Shown in pieces: positions 35,717 to 45,385 of a stretch of DNA of 64,000 bases. The notes under the pieces were generated by a model. That model was not told the origin of the DNA, made no database searches, and worked only from the letters and a program-made list of their open reading frames with translations. Source of the DNA: Novosphingobium aquimarinum (GTDB taxonomy: Bacteria > Pseudomonadota > Alphaproteobacteria > Sphingomonadales > Sphingomonadaceae); contig NZ_WRPO01000003.1 in NCBI RefSeq assembly GCF_009746585.1, positions 62,001 to 126,000 on the forward strand, read 5' to 3'. A program made the position numbers and the translations under genes. Position 1 is the first letter of the stretch. Each line of letters opens with the position of its first letter.

Positions 35717-36124
35717 TCAGGCGTCCGGAGACCAGGCTTCGTAGTCGCCGGTCGCGCTCGCGCGCTGACCGCCGCGATCGAGCGCGCCCTTAGGCAGGTA
35801 GGCACCGGCCGTGCCGGTCGCGTTGGGCGTGTAGTCGACTTCCCAGATCCGGGGCGGCGGCAAGTGGCTTTCGGGCACGCCGTCGTAGCTGTGGTGCAGC
35901 CAGCCGTGCCACTCGCCGGGAACGTTGCTGGCGTCGTTGGCGCCCGCATAGATCACCCAGCGGCGTTCATAGCCTTCGGTCGTGGTGATCTTGTCGCTCT
36001 TGGAGCGATAGTACTTGTTGCCCTGCGCGTCGGTGCCGACGTGCTCGCCGTTACGCGAGCTCCAGAGCGACGTGCCGATCGTGGCGCCGTCCCACCAGGT
36101 GAAGATCTTGCCGAGAATTCCCAT
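35717..36124 (-). CDS. NADH:ubiquinone oxidoreductase accessory subunit, NDUFA12/B17.2 family
   Basis: The 135-residue protein begins MGILGKIFTWWDGATIGTSL and contains the family core GTDAQGNKYYR, RRWVIYAG and PGEWHGWLHHS. This subunit is found in alphaproteobacterial and mitochondrial complex I, attached to the peripheral arm. The other nuo genes are not in the window. It lies between DUF192 and DUF2155 genes, all leftward. Confidence 0.92.
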   Translation of the reverse strand: MGILGKIFTWWDGATIGTSLWSSRNGEHVGTDAQGNKYYRSKSDKITTTEGYERRWVIYAGANDASNVPGEWHGWLHHSYDGVPESHLPPPRIWEVDYTPNATGTAGAYLPKGALDRGGQRASATGDYEAWSPDA

Positions 36125-36201
36125 GCCCCGCGCGTTAGCCGGGTTCCGGCCTCATGCCAAGCCGGTCCGACACGGCAACCCCATGGTCATTTGGCCCATG
36201 C

Positions 36202-36747
36202 TCATTCGCCGGGCGCGGTCCATGTGACCAGATCGCCCGGCTTGATCCCCAGTTCCGCCGCGCGGCCGCCGTTCAGTTCGAGCACGGCGCCGGTCAGCCC
36301 CTCGGCCTTGAGCTGGCTCTCGTCATACGGCACCGCGTTCGCCGCGATGTTGATCACGCGGCCGTCGGGTCCGACGAACAAGAGATCGAGCGGGATCACG
36401 GTGTTGCGCATCCAGAAACTGGCGACGCGCGGCGGCGACATCGGGAAGATCATGCCCTCGTCCGGCCCCATCGCGGTGCGGAACATCAGCCCCTTGGCTT
36501 GCTCGGCGGGCGTGCGCGCCAGTTCGACGCGGAAGGTGTGGACCTTGTTGCCCGAACGGATCGTGAGCGGGACGACCTTCAGTCCGGATTCGGGATGGAC
36601 CGCTACTTGCGTGGTTTCCGCCGGTGACGAATTTGCCGCGGCGTTGCCGCTCGCATTCGAAGAACAGGCGGCCAGCGCGAGAGCCAGCAGGCAGGCAGTG
36701 GCGGGAAGGCACTTGCGGGGCAGGCGCTTGGCGTACAGGCGCATCAT
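36202..36747 (-). CDS. DUF192 lipoprotein
   Basis: The 181-residue protein has a lipobox LAAC. The DUF192 core follows (FRVELARTPAEQAKGLMFRT, MIFPMSPPRVASFWMRNTVI, PLDLLFVGPDGRV). Families of this fold are secreted and uncharacterised. The start is the first of two adjacent ATGs, overlapping the recX stop codon, so the two genes are translationally coupled. Confidence 0.88.
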   Translation of the reverse strand: MMRLYAKRLPRKCLPATACLLALALAACSSNASGNAAANSSPAETTQVAVHPESGLKVVPLTIRSGNKVHTFRVELARTPAEQAKGLMFRTAMGPDEGMIFPMSPPRVASFWMRNTVIPLDLLFVGPDGRVINIAANAVPYDESQLKAEGLTGAVLELNGGRAAELGIKPGDLVTWTAPGE

Positions 36748-37292
36748 TCGTCTCCGTCGGCAGACTCGGCCCATTCTTCGAGCGCGAGCGGATCGGTCGC
36801 ATCGACGATTTCGCGCGCAATGTCGAGCGCGTGGCCGGCGCGCAGCATCGCCGCGAGCTGTTTTTCGCGAATCGCGCGATCGACTGCCGCGCGTCCCCAT
36901 GGACCGAAGCGGCGGCGCTGCGCCAGCGCCAGTGCCGCCCGACGCGCCGCGCCGGCCCCGGGCGCCACATCCTCGCGCACTTCGGCTTCGATCCCGGCGG
37001 CATGGAGCGCCTGGGAGACGCGCCGTCCGCCATAGCCACGGCGCAGGAGGCTGCCCGCCTTCATGCGCGCCCATGCCTCATCGTCGACGTATCCGGCTTC
37101 GGCGAAGCGCTCGCACAGCGCATCCGGGCGCGGCGCAAGTTCGCCCTCCCAGCCGCGCTCGCGCAACTTGCGCCGCAGATAATCTTCGAGTTTCGCTCGC
37201 GTCGTCGCGAACTTGGCGACATAGGCGAGCGCCAGTTCCTCGAGCTTGGCCTCGGTGAGCGGCTTGGGGGTGGGGCGTGGAGTGCGAACCAT
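36744..37292 (-). CDS. recX: regulatory protein RecX
   Basis: The 182-residue protein has RecX three-helix repeats (ALAYVAKFATTRAKLEDYLR; DALCERFAEAGYVDDEAWAR; DIAREIVD region). RecX inhibits RecA filaments. I prefer the ATG giving MVRTPRPTPKPLTEAKLEEL, with AGGG upstream; in-frame starts 9 or 23 codons earlier are possible. recA is not adjacent. It diverges from the fatty acyl-AMP ligase gene. Confidence 0.82.
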   Translation of the reverse strand: MVRTPRPTPKPLTEAKLEELALAYVAKFATTRAKLEDYLRRKLRERGWEGELAPRPDALCERFAEAGYVDDEAWARMKAGSLLRRGYGGRRVSQALHAAGIEAEVREDVAPGAGAARRAALALAQRRRFGPWGRAAVDRAIREKQLAAMLRAGHALDIAREIVDATDPLALEEWAESADGDE

Positions 37293-37439
37293 CTGCCCTA
37301 TTCGTGCCACACTCGGCATCGATTGGGGAGAGTTAGGAAAAGAGGGTGAACGCAATGTCAAAGTCCGGTTCAGGAAAGCACGAATAGACCGGGACGGGTT
37401 ACGCGGGTAAAAACGAACAATAACAACGGATTATTGCGA

Positions 37440-39200
37440 ATGACCGACACCTTGAAGCTGGTGCCGAACACGGCCGGGCCTCTCGTCGCGACGCCTAATG
37501 GCGATACGCTCCCCCGACGCATGGCGGACTTCGCGACCTTCGGCGAGGCACTGGATTATGCCGCGCGGGGAAAACGCGGGTTCAATTTTCACGATCCGCG
37601 CGGCGCGCTGCAGCGGGTCTATCCCTATTCGGAATTGCGCGAGGACGCGCTGGCGATCGCTTATGCGCTCATCGCGCGCGGCGTGCGCAAGGACGACCGG
37701 ATCGCGTTGATCGCCGAGACCGGTGCCGATTTCGCCGCGCTGTTCTGCGGCGCGATCTATGCCGGCGCCTGGCCGGTGCCGCTGCCGTTGCCGACCAGCT
37801 TCGGCGGTCGCGACAACTATATCGAGCAGCTTTCGGTTCAGCTCGCGAGCTCCGATCCGGTGCTGCTCGTCGGGCCGGACGAGATCGCCGCGCTGACGAC
37901 CGCCGCGGCCGAACGCCAGGGCTGCAAGCACGCCACCTGGGCGGATTTCGCCGCGCGCGACGCCGCGCCTTGCGATCTGCCCGAGGCACAGCCCGACGAC
38001 ATCTGCTACCTCCAGTATTCCAGCGGTTCGACGCGGTTTCCGCACGGGGTCGCGGTCACCCACCGCTCGCTGCTGTCGAACCTCGCCAGCCATAGCCACG
38101 GCATGCAGCTGGAAGATGGCGATCGCTGCATCTCCTGGCTGCCCTGGTACCACGACATGGGGCTGGTCGGCTGCTTCCTCTCGCTGATCGCCAATCAGGT
38201 TTCGGGCGACTACTTGCGCACCGAGGACTTCGCGCGCCGCCCCTTGGCGTGGCTCGACCTGATCACGCGCAACGAGGGCACCTCGATCTCCTATTCGCCG
38301 ACGTTCGGCTACGACATCTGCGCGCGCCGCATTTCCAGCCAGAGCCCGGTTACCGACCGGTTCGACTTGTCGCGCTGGCGGCTCGCGGGCAACGGCGCCG
38401 ACATGATCCGGCCCGACGTGATGCAGAACTTCGTCAACGCCTTTGCCGATGCCGGCTTCAAGGCGAGCGCCTTCCTGCCGAGCTATGGCCTCGCCGAAGC
38501 GACGCTGGCGGTCACGATCATGCCGCCGGGCGAAGGCATTCGCGTCGAGCTGGTCGAGGAAGAGCGGCTTTCGGGCCGCCCGCGCGACTTGTCGCGCCCT
38601 GCCCGCTACCGCGCGATCGTCAATTGCGGCAAGCCGGTGCGCGACATGACCGTCGAAATCCGCGGCGAGAACGGCAAGCGCCTCAAGGATCACCAGATCG
38701 GCAAAGTCTGGTGCCAGGGCCAGAGCGTGATGCACTCCTACTTCCGCGACCCCGAAGCGACCGCGGAATGCATGGTCGACGGTTGGCTCGACACCGGTGA
38801 CATGGGCTACATGGTCGATGGCTACTTGTTCATCGTCGGCCGCGCCAAGGACATGATCATCATCAACGGCAAGAACCACTGGCCGCAGGACATCGAATGG
38901 GCGGTGGAGCAGCTTCCCGGCTTCAACCATGGCGACATCGCCGCGTTCTCGATCGAAATGGACAATGGCGAGGAAACGCCCGCGGTTCTGGTGCATTGCC
39001 GCGTCTCCGATCCCGACAAGCGGCTCGCGCTGCGCGACCAGATCCGCGACAAGGTGCGTTCGATAACCGGCATGAACTGCGTGGTCGAACTGATCCCGCC
39101 CAAGAGCCTGCCGCGCACCAGCTCGGGCAAGCTCAGCCGCGCCAAGGCCAAGAAGCTCTACCTTTCGGGCGAGATCGAACCGATCAAGCTGGCCGCCTGA
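37440..39200 (+). CDS. fatty acyl-AMP ligase (FAAL)
   Basis: The 586-residue adenylating enzyme has the core YLQYSSGSTRFPHGVAVTH (A3), WLPWYHDMGLVG, LPSYGLAEATLAV (A5) and WLDTGDMGYMVDGYLFIVGR with KNHWPQDIE (A7-A8). The WLPWYHDMGL pattern is typical of FAALs, which load fatty acids as adenylates on acyl carrier proteins rather than CoA. No PKS or ACP gene is adjacent. The type III PKS operon about 10 kb away could use its product, but that is speculation. The upstream 60 bases are AT-rich and probably carry the promoter. Confidence 0.88.
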   Translation: MTDTLKLVPNTAGPLVATPNGDTLPRRMADFATFGEALDYAARGKRGFNFHDPRGALQRVYPYSELREDALAIAYALIARGVRKDDRIALIAETGADFAALFCGAIYAGAWPVPLPLPTSFGGRDNYIEQLSVQLASSDPVLLVGPDEIAALTTAAAERQGCKHATWADFAARDAAPCDLPEAQPDDICYLQYSSGSTRFPHGVAVTHRSLLSNLASHSHGMQLEDGDRCISWLPWYHDMGLVGCFLSLIANQVSGDYLRTEDFARRPLAWLDLITRNEGTSISYSPTFGYDICARRISSQSPVTDRFDLSRWRLAGNGADMIRPDVMQNFVNAFADAGFKASAFLPSYGLAEATLAVTIMPPGEGIRVELVEEERLSGRPRDLSRPARYRAIVNCGKPVRDMTVEIRGENGKRLKDHQIGKVWCQGQSVMHSYFRDPEATAECMVDGWLDTGDMGYMVDGYLFIVGRAKDMIIINGKNHWPQDIEWAVEQLPGFNHGDIAAFSIEMDNGEETPAVLVHCRVSDPDKRLALRDQIRDKVRSITGMNCVVELIPPKSLPRTSSGKLSRAKAKKLYLSGEIEPIKLAA

Positions 39201-39209
39201 TAGCAATCC

Positions 39210-39246
39210 GAGGACCGGGGGCACGGAGACAGCGCGCCCGGTCCTC
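39210..39246. terminator. bidirectional hairpin terminator between FAAL and DUF2721 genes
   Basis: GAGGACCGGG and CCCGGTCCTC form a perfect 10-bp stem with a 17-base loop in the 50-base gap between convergent genes. No strong U-run is present. Confidence 0.5.
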
Positions 39247-39250
39247 AGCC

Positions 39251-39691
39251 CTATATGTCGCGTTCGAGCTCGAGCAGATCGCGTGGAATGCGCAGCGCTG
39301 CGGCCGAAATCCGCGTCTCGCGCAGGAACAGCACCAGCCCGACCATCAGCAAGGCGAGCGCGATCAGGAAGGTCGCAGCGGCGGGAAGCTGCAGCGGCAC
39401 ATGCGCCATTTCCTCCACGAACAGGAAACCCACGGTCAGGCCGATGAACAGGCCGCTCGTGACGAGAAGCCGGATCGCGCGCGTCACGAGGCCGATGCGG
39501 GCATCGACGAGACGGATCTCCTGAACCACCACGTCATGCTCGGTGCCGCTGGTGGTCGTGTGCCGTTCCTGCAGCGTGCGCGCGCGATCGACGATGCGGC
39601 TGAGCCGCGTCGACAGCAAATTGAGGATGTTGCCGATCGCCACCAGCATGAACACTGGCGCCAGCGCGAGCTGAATGGTTTGCGCAATCAT
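39251..39691 (-). CDS. DUF2721 family membrane protein
   Basis: The 146-residue protein has three membrane helices: an N-terminal one (IQLALAPVFMLVAIGNILNL) and a C-terminal pair. A cytosolic SRIVDRARTLQER helix lies between them, the DUF2721 hallmark. AGGAG precedes the ATG at 9 bases. It follows the manC-manA pair by 25 bases on the same strand and may be transcribed with them. Function is unknown. Confidence 0.82.
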   Translation of the reverse strand: MIAQTIQLALAPVFMLVAIGNILNLLSTRLSRIVDRARTLQERHTTTSGTEHDVVVQEIRLVDARIGLVTRAIRLLVTSGLFIGLTVGFLFVEEMAHVPLQLPAAATFLIALALLMVGLVLFLRETRISAAALRIPRDLLELERDI

Positions 39692-39716
39692 GCGCGGGGG
39701 CTCCTGCTCGTGACGT

Positions 39717-40529
39717 TCAACCGGCGAGCGGCCGTGCCAGCAGGCAGACGCCGTACTGCGCGAATTCGACCTCATCGAGCGACATCGCCAGCGCGCAGCC
39801 GCCCGGCGCGACTTCGGCGCCCGCGACGTGGACGGGTCCCTCGCGGGGGATCACCAGCAGCCGACCGTCGTAGCGGGCCGCGACGTCGGGCCACGGTACG
39901 CCTTCGACCTGATCGAGCCGGAACAGCGGGCCATCGACCAGCACGTGACTGCCGTTCGCCGGTATGTGCTGACGGCAGCCGTCGGGATAGGCCTCGCCGT
40001 GCGCGACCGCGACACCGTCTTCCAGATGAAGCTCGCGCGGGCGGCCGTAGTCGTAGAGGCGGTAGGTGATGTCGCTGTTCTGCTGCACTTCGATCAGGCT
40101 CACGCCCGCGCCGATCGCGTGGACGGTGCCGGCGGGAATGTAGAAGAAATCGCCCGGCCGCACCGAGTGCCAGGTCATGAGCTGCTCGATGCTGCCGTCG
40201 GTCGCCGCCGCGCGCATCGCCTCGGCCGAAAGCGAGGCATCGAAGCCGATACCGAGCTTCGCATCGGACTCGGCATCGATGATCAGCCAGCATTCTTCCT
40301 TGCCCTGCTTGCCGAGCCCCGCCGCGACGGTTTCGGCGTCCGACGGGTGCACTTGCACCGACAGCGCCTCGCTGGTGAAGATGTACTTGACCAGCAGCTG
40401 GGGCAGTTCGGGCGGCGGCTCGAACCAGATTTCGCCGATCCGCTCTCCGGCCGGGGCCGTGAACGGCGCGGGCAGCACGTCGCGCCCCCAGGGCTTGGCG
40501 ACCTGACGCGTGGGGAGGCTCGCGCTCAT
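39717..40529 (-). CDS. manA: class I mannose-6-phosphate isomerase
   Basis: This enzyme interconverts fructose-6-P and mannose-6-P. The 270-residue cupin protein has zinc-ligand motifs SVQVHPSD and PAGTVHAIG, plus KPWGRDVLPAPF at the N-terminus. It follows the mannose-1-P guanylyltransferase gene by 10 bases, so both supply GDP-mannose for polysaccharide or glycolipid synthesis. It is shorter than E. coli ManA, as in other short-form bacterial members. Confidence 0.9.
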   Translation of the reverse strand: MSASLPTRQVAKPWGRDVLPAPFTAPAGERIGEIWFEPPPELPQLLVKYIFTSEALSVQVHPSDAETVAAGLGKQGKEECWLIIDAESDAKLGIGFDASLSAEAMRAAATDGSIEQLMTWHSVRPGDFFYIPAGTVHAIGAGVSLIEVQQNSDITYRLYDYGRPRELHLEDGVAVAHGEAYPDGCRQHIPANGSHVLVDGPLFRLDQVEGVPWPDVAARYDGRLLVIPREGPVHVAGAEVAPGGCALAMSLDEVEFAQYGVCLLARPLAG

Positions 40530-40539
40530 CGTTTCGTCC

Positions 40540-41577
40540 TCACTGGTTCACCGCGCCTGAAAGCTTGCCGACCTTCTGCGCGCCGGCGGCGGTGGTGATC
40601 ATCACGTCGTTGCCGTCGATCACCACGATCACGTCTTCGAGGCCGATCACCGAGATGCGCGGCCCGTCGCTGTCGACCAGGACATTGCGGCAATCGACCA
40701 GCTCGACCGGCCCGCGCGCGAAATTGCCCGAGCCGTCGCGCTCCATCGCCGCGTGCAGCGCGACCCAGTTGCCAATGTCGGACCAGTTCATGTCGGCGGG
40801 CACCATCGCCGCACGCTGGGTGTTCTCCATCACCGCGTAATCGACCGAATCGCTTTCCACTTCGGAGAACAGCTTGGCATCGGGATGGAACGAGCGGCCA
40901 TCGCTCTTGCCGGCCTCGACCGCAGCTTGCACCGCCTTGAGGATGCCGGGCCGGTGAGTGCCCAGTTCGCCCAGGAAATCGCCGACTCGAAACGCGAAGA
41001 TACCCCCGTTCCAGGCGTATCCGCCTTCGGCCAGGAATTGCCGTGCGCGGTCCAGATCCGGTTTTTCGACGAAGCGCGCGGTGCGATAGCCCTTGGTGCC
41101 GATCGCCTCGCCGCGCTTGAGGTAGCCGAAGCCGGTCTCCGGTTCGGTCGCCTCGATCCCGAAGGAGACGAGCCAGCCGTCTCCGGCCAGCTCGGCTGCG
41201 GCGCAAGCGGCCCTGGCGAAAGCGTCCGCATCGCCGATGTGATGATCGCTCGGGCAGACCAGCATCACGGCGTCCTCGGGCAGCCTCAGCGCCGCCAGCG
41301 CGATCGCCGCGGCGGTGTTGCGCGCCGCCGGCTCGACGATGATCTGCGCGCCCTCCACAGCCCCCAGCTGCGCCTCGACATGATCGAGATGGCGAGTCCC
41401 CGTCACCACCACCGGCGGGGCGAAGCCGCCGCTCCTCGGGCACCGCGATAACGTCGCTTCGAACAAGGTCTTGTCGCCGACCAGCGGCAGGAAGGGCTTG
41501 GGTTTCGCCGCCCGACTACGTGGCCACAGCCGCGTGCCGCTGCCGCCGCAAAGGATCACCGGAACGATCGGGTTCAT
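40540..41577 (-). CDS. manC: mannose-1-phosphate guanylyltransferase
   Basis: This nucleotidyltransferase makes GDP-mannose from mannose-1-P and GTP. The 345-residue protein has the pyrophosphorylase motif GGSGTRLWPRSR and the sugar-binding FVEKPD. It also contains WNGGIFAFRVG. It lacks the fused isomerase domain of long ManC; the isomerase is the next gene. It reads leftward and ends 10 bases before manA. Confidence 0.92.
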   Translation of the reverse strand: MNPIVPVILCGGSGTRLWPRSRAAKPKPFLPLVGDKTLFEATLSRCPRSGGFAPPVVVTGTRHLDHVEAQLGAVEGAQIIVEPAARNTAAAIALAALRLPEDAVMLVCPSDHHIGDADAFARAACAAAELAGDGWLVSFGIEATEPETGFGYLKRGEAIGTKGYRTARFVEKPDLDRARQFLAEGGYAWNGGIFAFRVGDFLGELGTHRPGILKAVQAAVEAGKSDGRSFHPDAKLFSEVESDSVDYAVMENTQRAAMVPADMNWSDIGNWVALHAAMERDGSGNFARGPVELVDCRNVLVDSDGPRISVIGLEDVIVVIDGNDVMITTAAGAQKVGKLSGAVNQ

Positions 41578-41641
41578 AGAGCACTTGCCTCATGAGAGTC
41601 GCTGCGGGACAGCCCCGCTTCGATGGCTTTGGCGTTGATAG

Positions 41642-42388
41642 TCAATTCTGCCCTGCGGTAAACCAGCGTTGCCGCCAGCCGAAGGTCGACCGCACCGGTT
41701 GGCCCGCCGCATCTTTGGCCGGACGGAAGCGGAACCGATCGCTGGCGAGACGACAGGTAATCCGGTCGGCTTCGGGATCGGGGCTGGCGCGCACAATCCG
41801 ACAATCCTCGACCCGGCCATCGGTTCCCACGGTCAGCGCAATCACGACATCGCTGCCGATCCTTCGATCGCGACTGGCGCGGGGATAATCGCGCGCGGAA
41901 TTGATACTGCCGGCGATCTTGACCGCCTTGGCCGCGACGCCGCCCCCGCCGGTGCCGTTGCCTGCTCGGCCGGCCCCGGTGCCGTCGCCCTCGCCGCCCG
42001 CGCCGGTTCCACTGCCTTGCGCGGCGGCGCCCGCATCGTCGTCATTGCCTTTCGCCGCGACCGGCGGCGCCTTGGGCTGCGCCAGGACGACTTTGGCTTC
42101 GGGAGCGGCGACTTCCTTGGGCCTGGCCCGGCGTCCCGGTGGTGCGGCTTCGGCTTCGGGTTCCGGCGCGGCCTTGCTCGGCGACGGTTTCGGACTGGGC
42201 TCGGGGGTCGGTGGCGGCGTCGTGACAGTCACCGTCAGCGCGCGACCGACATCTTGCGCGATGCGCGCGGCGAAATCCGGCGTGAAGGCGCGAATCAGCA
42301 AAACGATGACGACCACGTGAAGCAGGCCGACCACGACCGCGACGCCCACTTTCCTGCTTTTCCCGACCGCGTCGTATCGCTCCGGCAT
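41642..42388 (-). CDS. TonB-like energy-transducing protein
   Basis: The 248-residue protein has one N-terminal membrane helix (about 14-33). A Pro/Lys-rich spacer with PEPSPKPSPSKAAPEPEAE is followed by an unusual Gly-rich GTGAGGEGDGTGAG segment. A TonB C-terminal domain ends it (DYPRASRDRRIGSDVVIALT and FRFRP). It would transduce proton-motive force to outer-membrane receptors, although exbB and exbD are not adjacent. It diverges from a TonB-dependent receptor gene across about 420 bases, suggesting a dedicated pair (inference). The ATG chosen begins just before the cytosolic segment. Confidence 0.85.
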   Translation of the reverse strand: MPERYDAVGKSRKVGVAVVVGLLHVVVIVLLIRAFTPDFAARIAQDVGRALTVTVTTPPPTPEPSPKPSPSKAAPEPEAEAAPPGRRARPKEVAAPEAKVVLAQPKAPPVAAKGNDDDAGAAAQGSGTGAGGEGDGTGAGRAGNGTGGGGVAAKAVKIAGSINSARDYPRASRDRRIGSDVVIALTVGTDGRVEDCRIVRASPDPEADRITCRLASDRFRFRPAKDAAGQPVRSTFGWRQRWFTAGQN

Positions 42389-42805
42389 GGTGTCGCTATG
42401 CCACCATCCGCGCGGCTTTGACAGGCTCCGGACCTGCACGCATGCATGGTGCAGTGACGATACTTGGGGAGATCGTCCTATCCCAATCCCCATCGAAGCT
42501 TTTGTGACGATCCTCAGTCGGGCGTCGTGCCTTCATCGCCTTCGGCACTCGCGGTTTTCGCGATCGAGGTTCGGGATCCGGGCTTTTTCGGGATCCCGGG
42601 CTTTACGGGCCGGTAAGGTGCGCAATGCTACGGGCAACAATGCTCTGGGGTAGGATGGGTTGAAATTCGTGACTGGGCGATCGCATCCCGCACCCACGAT
42701 CATCTAAAATCCTTTGGCTTATGAGACTGTGGCGCGAGGCGCCGAGGATGCGTCCGCTCTGCATCGACAAGAACCACAAACATGGAGCGAAGAGAGAAGA
42801 GAGTG
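42389..42805. other. tonB-like / TonB-dependent receptor divergent intergenic region (417 bases)
   Basis: No gene is supported. It holds a 17/18-bp direct repeat, and divergent promoters are expected. No riboswitch motif was recognised. Confidence 0.5.
42570..42604. repeat. tandem repeat TTCGGGATCC(C)GGGCTTT, two units
   Basis: Two adjacent units of 17 and 18 bases differ by one inserted C. Each contains a GGGATCC-type palindromic core. They lie about 200 bases upstream of the receptor gene and could be regulatory or part of a decayed interspersed element. Confidence 0.6.
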
Positions 42806-45331
42806 ATGCTGGCGAGAGGGCTGAAGACCGGACGGCTTGTGGGCGTCGCGCTCACCGGTATCACCGCGTTCGCCACACCGGCTGCGGCGCAGCAGACGGT
42901 CGACATCGACGACATCATCGTCACCGCGCGTCGGACCGAAGAACGTCTGCAGGACGTGCCGATCGCGATCACCGTCTACAACCAGAAACAGCTGCAACAG
43001 CGCAATATCGCGGTCGCTTCCGATCTCGCGACCTATGCGCCAGCGCTTACCGTCGACCAGCGCTTCGGCCCGGAAAAGGCGGCCTTCGCGATCCGCGGCT
43101 TCGTTCAGGAAGGCCCGACGGCGCCGACCGTGGGAGTCTACTTCGCTGATGCTGTCGGCGTACGCGCGGCGGGCGGCACCACCTCGGGTAATACCGTGGG
43201 CGCGGGCTCGTTTACCGATCTGCAGAACGTCCAGGTGCTCAAGGGGCCGACGGGAACGCTGTTCGGCCGCAACACCACCGGCGGCGCAGTGCTGCTGGTG
43301 CCGCAAAAGCCGACGTATGACCTCGGCGGCTATGTCGAAGGCACTTACGGCAACTACGGTCAGAAGCGCGTCCAGGCAGCGTTCAATGCGCCGTTGTCCG
43401 ACACCTTCCGCATTCGCCTGGCGACCGACATCAATCGCCGCGACGGGTACATGAAGAACCGCGCCGGTGTCGGCCCCGATGCCTACAACGACATTCACTA
43501 CGATTACGTCCGGTTCAGCATGGTCGCGGATCTGACGCCCAGGCTCGAAAACTATACGATCGCGACTTACAGTAACTCGAAGACGAACGGCTACGCATCG
43601 CGCTACATCGCCTGCGATCGCAACGCGTCACCGGTGAATTTCATCCGCTTTGCGACGGCGACGGCCGCCTGCGACCAGATCGATCGTCAAGCCGCTCGCG
43701 GAGATGGTCCCTACGACGTCGAAGTGAGCGCGCTCGATCCCGAAATCCATCTGCGCACCTGGCAAATCATCAACACGACGACCTGGCAGGCGAGCGACAC
43801 GCTGACGGTCAAGAACATCGCGAGCTACGGTGAGTTCGCCGAAGACGCCGCGTTCCAGCTCTTCAGCGACAACTTCTTCATCTCCGACAAGCTGGCGGCG
43901 CTGCCGATTCCCGGCCTGGCCCCGGCCGGCACCCCCTTCGGCTACATTCAACTCGACGCCCAGCCGGGCTACAACGCAGCCGACCAGTCGGCGATCACCG
44001 AAGAGCTCCAGATCCGGTTTCGAAGCGCCGACGGCACGTTCAACGGCGTGCTGGGCGGCTATCTTGAATTCGCTCGTCCGCTGGGATGGAACCAGCAACG
44101 CACCGGGGTCTTTGCGGACTGCGACGATCCCGGCACGCTGGATTGCACCACTCCGCTCGGCTTCGGCGTGATCTCGCAATCGCGCACCAAGTTCGATTTC
44201 GACAATCACGGCATCTTCGCCCAGGGCACGGTCAATTTCACCGACCGGCTCGCGCTCACGCTCGGCGGACGCTGGACCTTCGATAAAATCGTCGGTCGTT
44301 CCGAGAGTGCGAACTATACCCTGGTGACCATTCCCGGGCTCGGGGTGGTTCCGGTGTCGATCACGTGCAACGATCCGCTGACCAATCCCAACGTCAACAT
44401 CGCTGCCCTGCCCTTCGGTGACGGCAGCGGCGATCTCGGCCAGTGCCGCACCAGGATCGCCAACACCTCGAACGCGCCGACCTGGCTGATCGACCTCGAC
44501 TTCAAGCCGACGCCCGATGTCCTGCTCTATGCGAAGTATGCGCGGGGCTATCGTCAAGGCGGCATCAACTTCACCGTTCCCGGGATCGAAACTTGGGATC
44601 CGGAAAAGGTCGACGCTTTCGAAATCGGCGCGAAAGCGTCGTTCCGCGGCGGACGCTTCAATGGCTATCTGGACGTGGCCGCGTTCTACAACGACTTCAC
44701 CGATCAGCAGGTTTTCGCCCAGGCGATCCCGAAGCCGGAGTTCCAGCGACTGCTCGTGGGCGGCAATGCCATCATCAATGCCGGGAGCACCACGCTGAAG
44801 GGCATCGAGGTCGATGCCTCAGTGACCGCAATCGACATCTTCACCGTATCGGCGGGCTACGCCTACCTCGATACCAAGATCAAGAATCTGACCATTCCGG
44901 AGCTGGCGCCGGACGCCCCGTTCCTCGATCCGATCCCGCGCGGAGCGGTCGGCGATCCGCTGCTGCTTTCGCCTAAGCACCGGCTCACGCTGACCGGCCG
45001 GGTCGCCTTGCCCGTTCCAGACGAGTTCGGCGACATCGGCTTTGGCGCGACCTACACTTACACCTCCGAGCAGTTCAACGACACGACCGTGATCGGCACG
45101 CCGCTCGAAACCGTTGGCCGCATTGCCCCGAGCCATCTGCTCAATCTCAACTTCGACTGGACGCGCGTTTTCGACAGTCCGTTCGACGTGTCCCTCTTCG
45201 CGACGAACGTGACCAATGAGCTGGTCGAAGTCAGCAATGGCCGCGGCTATGCGAGTTCGGGGATTGCGGACAAGGTCTACGGTCCGCCGCGGATGGTCGG
45301 CGTGCGTTTGAAGTTCAACTTCGGCGCCTGA
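42806..45331 (+). CDS. TonB-dependent outer-membrane receptor
   Basis: The 841-residue protein has a signal peptide (FATPAAAQ), a TonB box near DIDDIIVTARR and a plug domain (RFGPEKAAFAIRGF; VLKGPTGTLFGRNTTGGAV). A 22-strand barrel follows, ending FNFGA. The GLNTTGGAV-like plug is of the sphingomonad family that imports sugars, aromatics or siderophores; the ligand cannot be read. The start uses the ATG after AGAAGAGAG; an ATG 8 codons earlier lacks a ribosome-binding site. It is opposite a TonB-like gene. Confidence 0.93.
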   Translation: MLARGLKTGRLVGVALTGITAFATPAAAQQTVDIDDIIVTARRTEERLQDVPIAITVYNQKQLQQRNIAVASDLATYAPALTVDQRFGPEKAAFAIRGFVQEGPTAPTVGVYFADAVGVRAAGGTTSGNTVGAGSFTDLQNVQVLKGPTGTLFGRNTTGGAVLLVPQKPTYDLGGYVEGTYGNYGQKRVQAAFNAPLSDTFRIRLATDINRRDGYMKNRAGVGPDAYNDIHYDYVRFSMVADLTPRLENYTIATYSNSKTNGYASRYIACDRNASPVNFIRFATATAACDQIDRQAARGDGPYDVEVSALDPEIHLRTWQIINTTTWQASDTLTVKNIASYGEFAEDAAFQLFSDNFFISDKLAALPIPGLAPAGTPFGYIQLDAQPGYNAADQSAITEELQIRFRSADGTFNGVLGGYLEFARPLGWNQQRTGVFADCDDPGTLDCTTPLGFGVISQSRTKFDFDNHGIFAQGTVNFTDRLALTLGGRWTFDKIVGRSESANYTLVTIPGLGVVPVSITCNDPLTNPNVNIAALPFGDGSGDLGQCRTRIANTSNAPTWLIDLDFKPTPDVLLYAKYARGYRQGGINFTVPGIETWDPEKVDAFEIGAKASFRGGRFNGYLDVAAFYNDFTDQQVFAQAIPKPEFQRLLVGGNAIINAGSTTLKGIEVDASVTAIDIFTVSAGYAYLDTKIKNLTIPELAPDAPFLDPIPRGAVGDPLLLSPKHRLTLTGRVALPVPDEFGDIGFGATYTYTSEQFNDTTVIGTPLETVGRIAPSHLLNLNFDWTRVFDSPFDVSLFATNVTNELVEVSNGRGYASSGIADKVYGPPRMVGVRLKFNFGA

Positions 45332-45385
45332 TCGGCCGCTCTTGAAGGCCTGCTGCTGCCAATCCCCTCCCGCTCTCGCGAGCGA

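Noticed and set aside
37431..39224. 597-codon open frame antisense to the fatty acyl-AMP ligase
   Set aside because: Histidine/arginine-rich shadow composition with no domain. The plus-strand gene is unambiguous.
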